Translations under genes and position numbers: made by a program
Shown: positions 8,400-17,358 of the stretch, piece after piece
Numbering within the stretch: the first letter of the stretch is position 1
Layout of the letters: each line of letters opens with the position of its first letter
The notes under the pieces: generated by a model
Seen by the model: the letters and a program-made list of their open reading frames with translations, nothing else
What the model was told of the DNA's origin: nothing
The model's database searches: none
NCBI RefSeq assembly: GCF_000740775.1
Contig: NZ_JFGS01000035.1
Coordinates: 1-34,570 of the forward strand
Length of the DNA: 34,570 nucleotides
Source of the DNA: Haematobacter missouriensis
Lineage (GTDB): Bacteria; Pseudomonadota; Alphaproteobacteria; Rhodobacterales; Rhodobacteraceae
Direction of reading: 5' to 3'

Positions 8400-8988
8400 C
8401 ATGGATCACTCAAGGCGCCGTAATAAAATAGGTTTCTATCTCCTCTATGAAGAAGATCTCAATCAGCTCCCGCAGCGCCGGAGTGGCCAAGACGACGCCT
8501 ATCCGCAACCTTGGGTGCCCATGCCGGTGGAGATAGACGCCGCGGCATAAAATGGCCCGGGGAATAGGGCAAGACGGCGTTATATCGGTGTTGTTAACAG
8601 AGATTCGTTGAAAAATGCTGGGGATCTTTCGGATTTCAGTCGGGACCGGCTGCGGTCTTCCATGCGTCGAAGGCCTCGCGAGGCATTGCCAAATTGCTCG
8701 GGATGGCTCTGGTGGATAGGCATCCCTAACAAGTTGGCAATGCCCTCCGGACATCTGACCCGCTTCGACGACCAGATCAGGTTCGCGACGGAAGGTGCGT
8801 TCGCGATCTAGCCAGTGCTGTCTGGAAAGTCCGATATGGTTTTCACCGTTCGGCGTCACCGAGGGGCCGGCCGCCCATCTCCGTCCCCACACCACCTTGA
8901 TCTCGACGCCGGTCTGACCGGCGCCGACGCCTTCATCTGGCTCGCTCCCATCCGGCTGATCGCACTAGTTGCGGCCGAGGCCGGTCCG
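8400..8988. other. Gene-free stretch upstream of the glycosidase fragment
   Basis: The open frames here (8410-8895 minus, 8608-8811 plus, 8815-9102 plus) give no recognisable domain, and the last runs into the end of the binding-protein gene on the other strand. The region presumably held the lost 5' end of the glycosidase-like gene. No repeats or RNA gene were recognised. Confidence 0.5.
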
Positions 8989-10203
8989 TCATTTCTTCAC
9001 GAGGGGACATTCGCTTTCGGCAAGGCTTCGGAATGCCACATCGCCGGGGACAACAGTCTCCATTGTCGCAAGATCCCAGGCGCTCTGCGACTCTGTCGGT
9101 GATTTGACCCGCATGAGATACATGTCATGCACCATCCGGCCGTCGATCCGCAGGGTGCCGTTGGGCGTGAACGCGTCATGCACCGGAAGGTCACGCATGG
9201 CCTGAAGCACCGGCCCCGCTTCGACCGTGCCGGCCTTGTCGACCGCCTTCAGATAGTGCTTCACCGCCGAATAGCTGCCAGCCATGTTCATGTTCGGATT
9301 GGTGCCGGTCCGCGCGCGGAAGGCGTCGGCAAAGGCGCGGCTTTCTTCGGTCAGGGTCCAGTCGAAAGCGGTTGCGTAGCGAATATTCTGGGCGAGCTCG
9401 AGCCCGATCGACTTGATGTCGTTGTCCATCAGCACCATGGCCGCAACCTGTTGACCCGCCTGACCAAGACCGAATTCGTTCGCCTGCTTGATCGCGTTCA
9501 CAGCATCGGACCCCGCGTTGGCCAGCGCGATGACATCCGCTCCTGAAGCCTGCGCCTGCAGCAGGAAGGAGGAGAAATCCACCGTGTTGAGCGGTGCGCG
9601 GACGGAGCCCACGACTTCCCCACCAGTTTCCTTCAGTACGGCGGTCGCGTCGTTCTCAAGCTGTGTACCGAAAGCGTAGTCTGCCGTGATGAAGAACCAC
9701 TTCTTCTTGCCGCTTTCAGCCAGTGCGCGGCCGATGGAATGGGCGATCCCGTAAGTGTCGTAGGTCCAGTGCACCGAGTTGGGTCGGCAGTCCTTGTTCG
9801 TCAGGTTGGACCCTCCCGCCGATGTCAGCAAGGCGACCTTGTCGAACTCCTCTGCCAACTGGCCGACGGAGAGCGCCATAGCCGTGGAGGGTAGATCGAC
9901 AACCACATCCACGCCGTCCGCTTCGAACCACTTGCGGGTGATGGAGGCCGCAACATCCGGCTTCAGTTGACTATCCGCCCAGATCACCTCGATCTTCCGC
10001 CCTCCGACCTCCCCCCCGGCCTCCTCGGCCGCCATCTTGACGGCCTCGACAAGCTTCGGCCCGCCGATGTCCGCATAGGCGGAGCTGTGGTCGCCCAGCA
10101 CCCCGATGACGATCCTGTCTCCGGCGGCCCATATGGGCGCCGCACTCCCCCCCGCAAGGCCGAGCGCGATTGCCGCGGCCGCCAACAGGTCACTGCGCTT
10201 CAT
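8989..10203 (-). CDS. ABC transporter substrate-binding protein, Leu/Ile/Val-type (Peripla_BP_6)
   Basis: This 404-residue periplasmic binding protein starts with a signal peptide (about residues 1-27, KRSDLL n-region, ending near IWAAGD). The two-lobed amino-acid or amide receptor fold follows. GVLGDHSSAYADIGGP, the loop around the first ligand contacts, lies near the N-terminus, with LLTSAGGSNLTN and FFITADYAFGTQLE after it. Many members of this group bind branched amino acids, amides or aromatic acids. The gene lies 39 bases downstream of an acyl-CoA ligase on the same strand. No permease or ATPase genes (LivHMGF-type) are adjacent, so it is an orphan receptor here. A carboxylate later activated by the ligase is a reasonable inferred ligand. 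Confidence 0.9.
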   Translation of the reverse strand: MKRSDLLAAAAIALGLAGGSAAPIWAAGDRIVIGVLGDHSSAYADIGGPKLVEAVKMAAEEAGGEVGGRKIEVIWADSQLKPDVAASITRKWFEADGVDVVVDLPSTAMALSVGQLAEEFDKVALLTSAGGSNLTNKDCRPNSVHWTYDTYGIAHSIGRALAESGKKKWFFITADYAFGTQLENDATAVLKETGGEVVGSVRAPLNTVDFSSFLLQAQASGADVIALANAGSDAVNAIKQANEFGLGQAGQQVAAMVLMDNDIKSIGLELAQNIRYATAFDWTLTEESRAFADAFRARTGTNPNMNMAGSYSAVKHYLKAVDKAGTVEAGPVLQAMRDLPVHDAFTPNGTLRIDGRMVHDMYLMRVKSPTESQSAWDLATMETVVPGDVAFRSLAESECPLVKK

Positions 10204-10242
10204 GTCTCCTACCCCCTTGCCCCGCGCCGCTCTCCCCGGTCG

Positions 10243-11796
10243 TCACGAGAGCATCTCCTTGAGTTGACGTTTCAGTATTTTGCCGTTGGCGTTGCGCGGC
10301 AAAGCTGCTGACGTCAACGTGAAGGTTTCCGGCACCTTGTAGTCGGCAAGCTCGCGGGCACAGAACGCCCGCAACGTCTCGGACGACAGCCCCTGGCGTT
10401 CGGCAACGATGAAGGCATGCACCCGCTCACCAAGCACAGGATCGGGTCGGCCGACGACAGCGGCCTCGATCACGTCGGGATGGGCCATCAGCACATGCTC
10501 GACCTCGGCGCTGAAAATCTTGTAGCCACCCCGATTGACCAGATCCTTGCGCCGATCATGGATACGCAGATAACCCTCGGGCGTCACCTCGCCGATGTCG
10601 CCCGAATGCCAGTAACCTGCGGTGAAATCCTTCGCGTTTTCCACTGGCCGGTTCCAGTAACCCGGCACGACCATCGGGCCGCGAATCCACAATTCCCCGA
10701 TCTTTCCGAGCGGGCATTCGCGCCCGTCGTCATCCATGATGAGCACTTCCGCACAGGCGACCGGCTTTCCGATCGTGTCGAACAGTGCAGGCTCGGCACC
10801 AAGCGGCATAAGGGTGGTGGGTGAGGTCGTCTCTGTTGCGCCATAGGCATTGACAAGATTCAGCCCGGGCAGCAGTTGCGCAAGCTTGGCGATGCTCGCC
10901 ACCGGCATGACCGCGCCGCCATAGGCGCCGATACGCCAGTGCGAGAGGGCGTGCGCCGACAGGTCCTCCCGCAGCAGCAGAAGGTTGTACATCGCCGGAA
11001 CGAGGATGGTGTAGCTCATTGCTTCGACGGCAGCGATGCGCACAAATTCCGCGGTGTTGAACTGCTCCATCATCACCAGCTTCGCCCCGACCCCGAGCGC
11101 GGCCATCACCAATCCTATGAGACCAGTGATATGGGTGGCCGGCACGACGAGTAGCGCTGTATCCTCGCACGTCAGGCCGAGGTGGGCCTCGTAGTGCAGC
11201 ATGGAGTGCAGCACGCCCAGACCGCTCAGCATCGCGCCCTTGGGTCTGCCGGTGGTCCCAGAGGTGTAGACGATGCAGGCCGTCGCATCTTCGTCCAGCT
11301 GGGCTGGCGCATCCCAGGCCGCTCCTGCGGCGGGGGCCTCCCAGATCTCACCGATGGTCAGCGACCAGGACGATGTGCCGAGGGTCCCGGCAACGCGGTC
11401 CGCCGCATCGCAGGCCGGATCGTAGATCAGGCCCGAAGCGCTGCAATCGTCAAGGATGAATCCGATCTCGGGGGCTGCCTCGCGGACGTTCATCGGCACC
11501 GGGATCGCCCCGAGGCGCATGATCGCCAGAACGGTGATTACAAATTCCGCCCGATTCGGCACCACGACGCCTAGACGGTCTCCAGCGCGCAGCCCTCTGG
11601 CCTGCAAAAGCCCGGCGGCAGCGGCGATCCGCGCGTCAAGCTGCCCATAGGTCAGTCGACGATAGCCATCGACCACGGCCTCTCGCTCAGAGTGGCGCGC
11701 AAAAGTCTCCATCAGCTTGGCAACGACCGACGCCGGTCTTTCCGCAAAGCACCGGATCACACGGTTGCCGAAATGCGCCTCCCTCCGGAGCCTCAT
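10243..11796 (-). CDS. AMP-dependent acyl-CoA synthetase (acyl or aryl-CoA ligase)
   Basis: This 517-residue cytoplasmic ANL-superfamily ligase would activate a carboxylic acid as an adenylate and transfer it to coenzyme A. The P-loop-like motif IVYTSGTTGRPKGAM, the aromatic/Thr motif NAYGATETTSP, the hinge region YWHSGDIG...DRRKDLVNRGGYKI and the C-terminal lysine motif NANGKILKR are all intact. The frame stays open to 12420, but the ATG at 11796 is chosen because it gives the HFGNRVIRCFAERP opening I associate with a subgroup of these ligases and has GGAAAGG directly before it. An ATG 28 codons later is an alternative. Partner: the binding protein just downstream. The acid substrate is unknown. 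Confidence 0.88.
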   Translation of the reverse strand: MRLRREAHFGNRVIRCFAERPASVVAKLMETFARHSEREAVVDGYRRLTYGQLDARIAAAAGLLQARGLRAGDRLGVVVPNRAEFVITVLAIMRLGAIPVPMNVREAAPEIGFILDDCSASGLIYDPACDAADRVAGTLGTSSWSLTIGEIWEAPAAGAAWDAPAQLDEDATACIVYTSGTTGRPKGAMLSGLGVLHSMLHYEAHLGLTCEDTALLVVPATHITGLIGLVMAALGVGAKLVMMEQFNTAEFVRIAAVEAMSYTILVPAMYNLLLLREDLSAHALSHWRIGAYGGAVMPVASIAKLAQLLPGLNLVNAYGATETTSPTTLMPLGAEPALFDTIGKPVACAEVLIMDDDGRECPLGKIGELWIRGPMVVPGYWNRPVENAKDFTAGYWHSGDIGEVTPEGYLRIHDRRKDLVNRGGYKIFSAEVEHVLMAHPDVIEAAVVGRPDPVLGERVHAFIVAERQGLSSETLRAFCARELADYKVPETFTLTSAALPRNANGKILKRQLKEMLS

Positions 11797-11841
11797 CCTT
11801 TCCGACACGAAGCGACCTCCCCGTCCGTTCGTCCCGTTAAG

Positions 11842-11871
11842 ATAATAGTACTTCAGACGGCCTTCGCGTAA
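11842..11871 (-). promoter_or_regulatory. Candidate promoter of the ligase operon
   Basis: On the minus strand, TTACGC (11871-11866) is followed by an 18-base spacer and TATTAT (11847-11842). This is a weak -35 with a good -10, about 45 bases before the ligase ATG. Confidence 0.4.
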
Positions 11872-12262
11872 GTTTATTGGAAAGGGAGATGGGTCTCTCG
11901 CTGCTCCTGTAGTGCGGCGGACACGTTTTGGGTTTTCGCGCGCGTTCCACCGCACGGCATAGCGACGATCAGGTAACGCATACCGCACGCCGATCCTTGA
12001 CGAGCGCATGACCGATGAACCGGGAGCCGCATGGCATGGTATTCGAGCTTGTGCACAGCCCCTGCGTGGGTTCTCACCGGCAGGTTCGTGATCTACTTTT
12101 CCAAGACGGGGCTCGCCGGATCCGAACCCGACCGCAATAGGCTTCCACGTGACCGCTTTCGCGTTGCGTTGCGGACGGGCCTCGGCACACAGATGCCGTG
12201 CCGCAGCGGTCATAGCATCACTGTCGGCGCCCTCCCGGGGGAGGTCCGTTTTCCGAGAGCCG
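11872..12262. other. Gene-free stretch between luxR and the ligase
   Basis: The long open frame through here is only an upstream extension of the ligase frame. A GC-rich dyad CCTCCC/GGGAGG (12233-12246) lies 17 bases after the luxR stop. It lacks a T run, so it is at most a weak end signal. Nothing else was recognised. Confidence 0.5.
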
Positions 12263-12982
12263 TTATGCGTCGATCGCTCCTGACCGGGCGAGAACTTGTA
12301 CGGCCTGCGCTGTAGTGCTGACGGCCAAACGATGCCGGATACGCCGGAGATGGTTTTCGATCGTGCGCTCCGACAGACCGAGCAGCAACGCCACATCGGC
12401 TTGTCGACGTCCCGAGGCAATCCAGCGAATGACCTCCAATTCCCGCTCCGAGAGACTCGGGACAGTGGATGACGATGCCGAACCGGCCAAGCGAAGGGCC
12501 GCGTGCAACGTCGCGGGGGCGATCAACGACAACGCCAAGCGAGTCTCGACACTGCTGTCGATGGTAAGGCCGCCGAAGCTCATGGCCCCGATCAGGCCGG
12601 CATGGCCGAAGATCGGCACCTGCAATCCCTTGATCCCGGCTCCATAGGGGCGGGCGACAACACGATATGTTTCCCGCTGTCCTTCGCCCGTCTTGATCCA
12701 GAAGAACGGGTGATCGGTTTCCAGCACATGCCGGTTAACCGGGCAGCGCGCTATATAGGCGTCCGGCGTCACCGCTTCCCCGTTGCCGAACCAGTTGCCC
12801 TCCAACCATAGCAACTGTTCAACGACCCCCGCGCCGGGAGGCGGGGGGGTGTAGAGAACGAACCGATCATAGCCGAGCGGGCCGGCAAACACGCGAACGG
12901 AACGACAGACCGTGGCCATGTCATCACTGTTCTCGATCGTGGCGACCGTTGCAGCTGTCCGCGCCAGCGCCGACCCGCTCAT
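12263..12982 (-). CDS. LuxR-family regulator with autoinducer-domain-like N-terminus
   Basis: This 239-residue DNA-binding protein has a C-terminal GerE/LuxR helix-turn-helix (LSERELEVIRWIASGRRQ, then LGLSERTIENHLRRI, about residues 175-235). Its N-terminal domain is compatible with the autoinducer-binding fold. The motif CPVNRHVL...HPFFW spans Cys80-Trp95 with exactly the 15-residue spacing of the conserved Asp and Trp in LuxR/TraR proteins. The invariant Asp is replaced by Cys80, and the position expected for the conserved Tyr (residue 71) is Val. Canonical acyl-homoserine-lactone binding is therefore doubtful. It starts two bases after the hchA stop, so the two are co-transcribed. No luxI-type synthase is near. 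A receptor for another small molecule or a stress signal is possible. Confidence 0.85.
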   Translation of the reverse strand: MSGSALARTAATVATIENSDDMATVCRSVRVFAGPLGYDRFVLYTPPPPGAGVVEQLLWLEGNWFGNGEAVTPDAYIARCPVNRHVLETDHPFFWIKTGEGQRETYRVVARPYGAGIKGLQVPIFGHAGLIGAMSFGGLTIDSSVETRLALSLIAPATLHAALRLAGSASSSTVPSLSERELEVIRWIASGRRQADVALLLGLSERTIENHLRRIRHRLAVSTTAQAVQVLARSGAIDA

Positions 12983-12984
12983 GA

Positions 12985-13854
12985 TCAGGGCGCCGTCACA
13001 TCGGCAAGCAGCGTTTCCGCCGCCAGCTTGCCCAGTTCGTTCGCAGCGAATGGGCTGGCCCCGGTCAGCAGCTTACGATCCTTGTGCGTGGACTTGTCGG
13101 GATCAGTGTTGGCGATCGTCACTCCCAGCGTTTTCAGCTTTTCGCCGAAATGCCAAGTCAGATGGCCGGGCATGTAGCCGATCTCCGGGGTCATGCGGTC
13201 CGAAGCGTCCGGGAAGGCGGTGATCGTGTAACCCGCAAAGGGAAATGCCTCGCCGTCGATCTTTGGGGTGCAGGCAAGCAGCGCCGCCGGACCGTGGCAG
13301 ATCGAGATGATATGACGATCCTGATCGAGCGCCCAGCGAAGCACATCGCCGACTTCCTCACTGAAGGGCAACCCCGCCAGCGGGCCATGGCCACCGGGAA
13401 TGAACACCGCAACATAATCGCTGTCCGCTCCCAGCCCGGCAACCACGTCCGACAGCTTCATCGGCTTCTGGAACTGCTCCAGATAGGCTTCATGCAGGGA
13501 GGTGATGGCCTCATCTTCCTTAGGCATCGCCCAGAATTCGAACTTCACCGGGTTGCCTGAAACGGTCGCGATGTCGAACTCGAATCCCGCCTTGTGCAGG
13601 TGGTACATCGGCAACAGCGTTTCGACAGGATGGTTGCCCGTCGAGAACAGCGTGCCGTTCTCCATCTTCAGGTAGCGTTCGTCGGTGCCGATCATGAGGA
13701 TGCGACCCCTGCCCGTATAAGGTTGGGGATAGTCTGCCCCTTCCAGATCGCTCTTTGCGCTGGTGAATTGCGACAGCGAGAACTTCGATGGAAAGAAGGC
13801 GTTGAACTCCGCCTCGTCCGGTTGTGGTTCTTTGCTCAGGGGAAAAATGGTCAT
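12985..13854 (-). CDS. hchA: Hsp31-type chaperone/glyoxalase III (DJ-1/PfpI superfamily)
   Basis: This 289-residue cytoplasmic protein closely follows Hsp31 in layout. Residues [19 protein letters not shown] (73-91) carry the catalytic-site Glu and metal ligands. IPGGHGPL (152-159) is the oxyanion region, and [10 protein letters not shown] contains the nucleophile Cys186 followed by His. Hsp31 acts as a holding chaperone and converts methylglyoxal to lactate; deglycase activity has also been proposed. The frame is open further upstream, but the ATG at 13854 has AAGGAG eight bases before it and gives the family's usual length. It is first in a two-gene operon with the LuxR-type regulator. Confidence 0.92.
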   Translation of the reverse strand: MTIFPLSKEPQPDEAEFNAFFPSKFSLSQFTSAKSDLEGADYPQPYTGRGRILMIGTDERYLKMENGTLFSTGNHPVETLLPMYHLHKAGFEFDIATVSGNPVKFEFWAMPKEDEAITSLHEAYLEQFQKPMKLSDVVAGLGADSDYVAVFIPGGHGPLAGLPFSEEVGDVLRWALDQDRHIISICHGPAALLACTPKIDGEAFPFAGYTITAFPDASDRMTPEIGYMPGHLTWHFGEKLKTLGVTIANTDPDKSTHKDRKLLTGASPFAANELGKLAAETLLADVTAP

Positions 13855-13895
13855 CGTCGGTCTCCTTCGACAACCAAGATAAGAAGTCCTGACTC

Positions 13896-13922
13896 GATTG
13901 AAATGCGGGATTTCCCTCAATC
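13896..13922. promoter_or_regulatory. Nested dyad upstream of hchA-luxR
   Basis: The outer arms GATTGA (13896-13901) and TCAATC (13917-13922) enclose inner arms GGGA/TCCC (13907-13916). This complex dyad lies 42-68 bases before the hchA ATG, where an operator would be expected. It could bind the coupled LuxR-type protein. The assignment is positional only. The rest of 13923-14208 shows nothing recognisable. Confidence 0.35.
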
Positions 13923-14208
13923 CGGCGTTCTTATACCGCATGCCCCCAACACCATATGATCGCCGATGAAATGTCCCGGAGCAGGCGAATGAGTATCGCA
14001 GCCCTGCCTCAACCAGCGCCACCCCTGCCTTGCGGGATCATCCGCTTATCAATCTCGGGAAGGCCAAGAGCCCAGCGTAGAAGGCTCATGCTTGCTCCTC
14101 ACCCCTCTTGGCATTGCGAGCTGGCCATGTCTCGGATCACGTTGCCGCCCATTATATGCGGGTGTGTACATTCTGGATTTCTCGAAGCCGGTTCGGCCTC
14201 TTTCCCTA

Positions 14209-14357
14209 GCAGGTTGCTGAAAACGCTTTTTGGCCTGTATTGTAGTGGAAATCGTTCGCCATTTGACGAAATCCAGCCGGAAATCCATATATTTCCGGCC
14301 TGATCTTCCGATTTCTCGCACATAGCATGACACTTCAGGACTTTTTCAGCAGCCTGC
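14209..14357. mobile_element. MITE-like element, 149 bp, with 16-bp terminal inverted repeats
   Basis: The left end GCAGGTTGCTGAAAAC (14209-14224) and the reverse complement of the right end, GCAGGCTGCTGAAAAA (14342-14357), match at 14 of 16 positions. The interior is AT-rich and has no coding capacity. It carries a perfect central hairpin (arms CCGGAAAT 14277-14284 and ATTTCCGG 14291-14298). No clear target-site duplication was seen. The parent insertion sequence family is not assigned. A further copy of one end is at 33919-33934. Bases 14358-14580 hold no recognised feature. Confidence 0.6.
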
Positions 14358-14580
14358 GAAAGCTGGAAACGAAACGGCCCTTCAGGCAGCATCTTCTGCA
14401 AGGTGAGAAATCGCGTCCTGAGGTTCACAGCCCGTTGGTTTTCTGGCTATGATTCAGAAGGCCCCGAGGAGATATTTTGACCAACAAACTATCTTGGCAA
14501 CCGGACGCGCAGATGGCTCAGCCCTTCCCTGCTTTCCCGGAAACCACGGCCACCTTCCTCTCAACCCCCTGCAGCTAAGA

Positions 14581-15348
14581 TCAGTCACAAAAGTGCAGGC
14601 TGCCGTCGGAGAGCGTTTCGCGCCGAAGGGGGACGCCGTAGAGGACGGAGAGATGAGCCGGGGTCATCACCTCCGCGATACTGCCGCTGGCAACCACGCT
14701 GCCCCTCCCCACCAGAATGGCTTGATCACCGAGCGCCGCAGCCTGGTCGGGGTCATGGGTGGAAAGGATCACCGCCACGCCGCGCCCAGCCAAATCACGG
14801 ATCGCCCGAACCACGCGGATGCGGTTGGCGATGTCCAGGCTGGCAGTAGGTTCATCCATCACGACGGCGCGCGCCCCTTGCGCAAGCGCGCGAGCGATGA
14901 GCACCATCTGCCGCTGGCCGCCGGAGAGGCGGGTGATCTCCGACATGGCCAGATCGGCGATGCCGAGGGCCGCCATGGCCTCCATGGCGCGCGCCTCCTC
15001 CACCGGGCCGGGGCGGGCGAACGAACTGAGCCGGGCGGCGGCCCCCATGAGCACCAGATCCAGCGCGCAGAAAGCAAAGGGTGTGGTCAGCGCCTGCGGC
15101 ACATGGGCCAGCGCAGCGGCGATCTGCGCGCGCGGCAGATGGCGGAGGGAGTGCCCCTCCAGCAGCACCTCGCCCGCGAGCGGCGGCAGAAGGCCCAGCA
15201 GGGTCCGGAAGAGCGTGGTCTTTCCCGCGCCGTTGGGACCGAGCAGGCAGAGGATCTGCCCGGCCTCCAGCGTGAGGTCGATGCCGCTCAGCACCGGCTT
15301 GCCACGATGGCCCACGATCAGAGCGCGGGCCTGCACCAGAGGGTTCAC
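14581..15348 (-). CDS. ABC transporter ATPase, FecE/BtuD type
   Basis: This 255-residue cytoplasmic ATPase energises the importer made by the two genes upstream. It has Walker A GPNGAGKTT, the signature LSGGQRQ, Walker B VVMDEPTASLD and the switch His in LSTHD. The start is taken as GTG 15348 because it overlaps the permease stop as GTGA (15345-15348); a GTG at 15357 would add three residues. It is last in the operon. The FecE-like fold occurs in iron-siderophore, heme, cobalamin and the MolBCA-type molybdate importers. The Mop/TOBE remnant upstream favours an oxyanion here. Confidence 0.88.
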   Translation of the reverse strand: MNPLVQARALIVGHRGKPVLSGIDLTLEAGQILCLLGPNGAGKTTLFRTLLGLLPPLAGEVLLEGHSLRHLPRAQIAAALAHVPQALTTPFAFCALDLVLMGAAARLSSFARPGPVEEARAMEAMAALGIADLAMSEITRLSGGQRQMVLIARALAQGARAVVMDEPTASLDIANRIRVVRAIRDLAGRGVAVILSTHDPDQAAALGDQAILVGRGSVVASGSIAEVMTPAHLSVLYGVPLRRETLSDGSLHFCD

Positions 15349-16334
15349 TCCACCCACCCCCGTGCCCCCCGTGCGAGCAACCAGACGAAGATCGGCGCGC
15401 CCAGCACGGCGGTCAGAATCCCCAGCGGCACCTCGATCAGCGCAATGGAGCGGGCGGCGACGTCAACGAGCACCATGAACCCCGCGCCGATCAACGTGGC
15501 GGCGGGCAGCAGCCGGTCGAACCGTGGCCCGGTCAGCAGCCGCGCCATATGCGGCACCATCAGCCCGACCCAGCCGATCACCCCCGCCAGCGCCACGGCG
15601 GCAGAGGTCATCAGCGTGGCGCTGACTATCACCAGTAGGCGCAGACGCGCCGCCTCCACCCCCATCGACCGGGCCTCATCATCGCCGAGCGCCAGAAGCC
15701 CGATCCGCCAGCGCAGCAGGATAAGGGGCGCAAGCCCGCACAGGATCGCGGGCAGAGCAGCCGCGACATCGGCGCGCTTCGCCCCGGCGAGGCTTCCCAT
15801 CAACCAGAAGGTGATGGCGGGTAGTTGCTGCTCCGGGTCGGCAAGCAGCTTCACCAACGAGATACCCGCCCCCGCCAGCGCCCCCAACGCGATGCCGCAC
15901 AGCACCATGATGAGCACCTGTCCCCCGCCCCGGAGCGACAGCGCGAGCAACACGACCAAGGCCACGGTGACAAGCCCGCCGGCAAAGCCCGCCATTTGGA
16001 TCGCCATCACAGGCAGGCCCAGAAGGATACCCAGAACGGCGCCGAACCCCGCGCCGGCCGAGACGCCCAGGATGTCCGGCGACACCAGCGGGTTGCGAAA
16101 CGCGGTCTGATAGGCCGCGCCCGCCGCCGCCAGCGCCGCGCCGACCAACGCCGCCGCAAGCACGCGCGGCAGGCGGATATTCCAGAGCACGGTGCTGGCC
16201 TGAACATCGCCGCCGCCCGCCAATCCCAGCAGGATCTGGCGCAGCGACAACGGATAGGGACCGATCACCACACCGGCCAGCAGCGCCGCGATTACCCCAA
16301 CCACCAGCAGGGGAACGAGCCCGCGCTCACTCAC
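15345..16334 (-). CDS. ABC transporter permease, FecCD/BtuC family
   Basis: This 329-residue inner-membrane permease has about ten helices. Family landmarks are LPRVLAAALVGAALAAAGAAYQ, NPLVSPDILGVSAGAGFG and, near the C-terminus, GVIGWVGLMVPHMARLL. It begins with GTG at 16334, overlapping the end of the binding-protein gene by 8 bp. A single permease gene implies a homodimer, as in BtuC. Its substrate follows from its partners and is not shown by its own sequence. Confidence 0.92.
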   Translation of the reverse strand: MSERGLVPLLVVGVIAALLAGVVIGPYPLSLRQILLGLAGGGDVQASTVLWNIRLPRVLAAALVGAALAAAGAAYQTAFRNPLVSPDILGVSAGAGFGAVLGILLGLPVMAIQMAGFAGGLVTVALVVLLALSLRGGGQVLIMVLCGIALGALAGAGISLVKLLADPEQQLPAITFWLMGSLAGAKRADVAAALPAILCGLAPLILLRWRIGLLALGDDEARSMGVEAARLRLLVIVSATLMTSAAVALAGVIGWVGLMVPHMARLLTGPRFDRLLPAATLIGAGFMVLVDVAARSIALIEVPLGILTAVLGAPIFVWLLARGARGWVE

Positions 16335-17358
16335 CCAGAAGCGCCGAAGTCATCGCGCCGTCGAGCGTCACGCCGTAGAAGAGCCGATAGAAATCCACGA
16401 CATCGGCATGCAGATTCCCGGTGGCCTGATCCGGGTACAGCTTATGGGCCAGCCATTTCAGCCCGATCAGCCGGTTCACCGACGGCGGCGCGTCGATGAA
16501 ACCGAAGGGCTGCGCGGGGGCAAGATAGACATGGCCGTTCGCCACCGCCGGGACACCCCGCCATTCGGGCATGGTGCCGACCTTGGCCGCGAAACCGGGG
16601 TCGATGGTAATGATCACCTCCGGCGCCCAGGCCTGCACCTGCTCGGGGCTGACGGTGGCAAGGTTCCCGGTCTCTCCGGTGGCGACGTTGCGGCCGCCGA
16701 CGCGTTCGATGATCTCGGCGTTGATGGAGCCGCGAACGGCGGTTTCCAGCCCCTCCGGTCCGCGGGCGAGATAGACAGAGGGGCGGTGATCCTCGGGGAT
16801 CTCCGCCAGCAACCTGTCCAGATCCTCGAATGTCCCTTCCGCATAGGTGGCAAGCGCTTCCGCCCGCTCGCGTACGGCAAGCACATCGCCCAGCTGCCGG
16901 ATCGACTGCGGAAGCCGCGCGAAGGAGCCGTCGATCAGGATATAGGGCACGCCCGCCTGATCCTGCACGCGGGCGGCGAGGTCCTTGTAGGTATCGTTCA
17001 CCGTGCCGTAGTCGAAGATCAGGTCGGGCCTGGCGGCCAGCAGCACTTCGAGGTTCAGCGTGTCCCCCCTGCCGGTCAGCCGGCCGAGTTCGGGCAGGGC
17101 CGCCACCTCCGACCGCAGGAAGGGCATATCGCCCTTTTTCGGCGCGCGGACCCAGCCCACCATCGCCTCCGGCTTCAGCGTGTAGAGGAGCGTCGCGGCG
17201 GGCGGCCCTGCGGCGAACACCCGCTCCGGTTGGACGGGCACCATGATCTCGCGCCCGGTCGCATCGGTGACGGTTCGGCCGTCGAGGGCGGCGGCGGGAA
17301 GGGCGATGAGCGCGGCAAGCGCCGCCCCCATCAGCGAGACTGCGGAGAAGTATCGCAC
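16327..17358 (-). CDS. ABC transporter substrate-binding protein, FecB/BtuF/MolA type
   Basis: This 343-residue class III (helical-hinge) periplasmic receptor has a signal peptide at about residues 1-25. The binding fold follows, with RTVTDATGREIMVPVQPERV at the start of the mature part and PEVIITIDPGFAAKV in the second lobe. The GTG at 17358 is preferred. It has GGAG seven bases upstream and supplies the Arg of the signal n-region, while the alternative ATG at 17331, overlapping the trmO stop as TGATG, would lose that charge. No lipobox is visible. Ligand: unknown. The FecB fold alone would suggest an iron chelate, while the Mop-domain remnant in the operon suggests molybdate or tungstate. 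Confidence 0.87.
   Translation of the reverse strand: MRYFSAVSLMGAALAALIALPAAALDGRTVTDATGREIMVPVQPERVFAAGPPAATLLYTLKPEAMVGWVRAPKKGDMPFLRSEVAALPELGRLTGRGDTLNLEVLLAARPDLIFDYGTVNDTYKDLAARVQDQAGVPYILIDGSFARLPQSIRQLGDVLAVRERAEALATYAEGTFEDLDRLLAEIPEDHRPSVYLARGPEGLETAVRGSINAEIIERVGGRNVATGETGNLATVSPEQVQAWAPEVIITIDPGFAAKVGTMPEWRGVPAVANGHVYLAPAQPFGFIDAPPSVNRLIGLKWLAHKLYPDQATGNLHADVVDFYRLFYGVTLDGAMTSALLGE

Noticed and set aside
12233-12246. GC-rich dyad after luxR as a terminator
   Set aside because: There is no T run on either side, so an intrinsic terminator call is not supported.
11797-12420. N-terminal extension of the acyl-CoA ligase to 725 residues
   Set aside because: The extension overlaps luxR, has no domain and shows shadow-like composition. 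The ATG at 11796 gives the family's usual length.
14449-16110. 553-codon plus-strand open frame
   Set aside because: It lies antisense to clear ATPase and permease genes, and its composition is that of a shadow frame.
14581-17358. This ABC importer as the siderophore system
   Set aside because: The gene set at 28342-31276 is better placed and coupled to siderophore genes. The Mop-domain remnant here points to an oxyanion, although iron chelates are not excluded.
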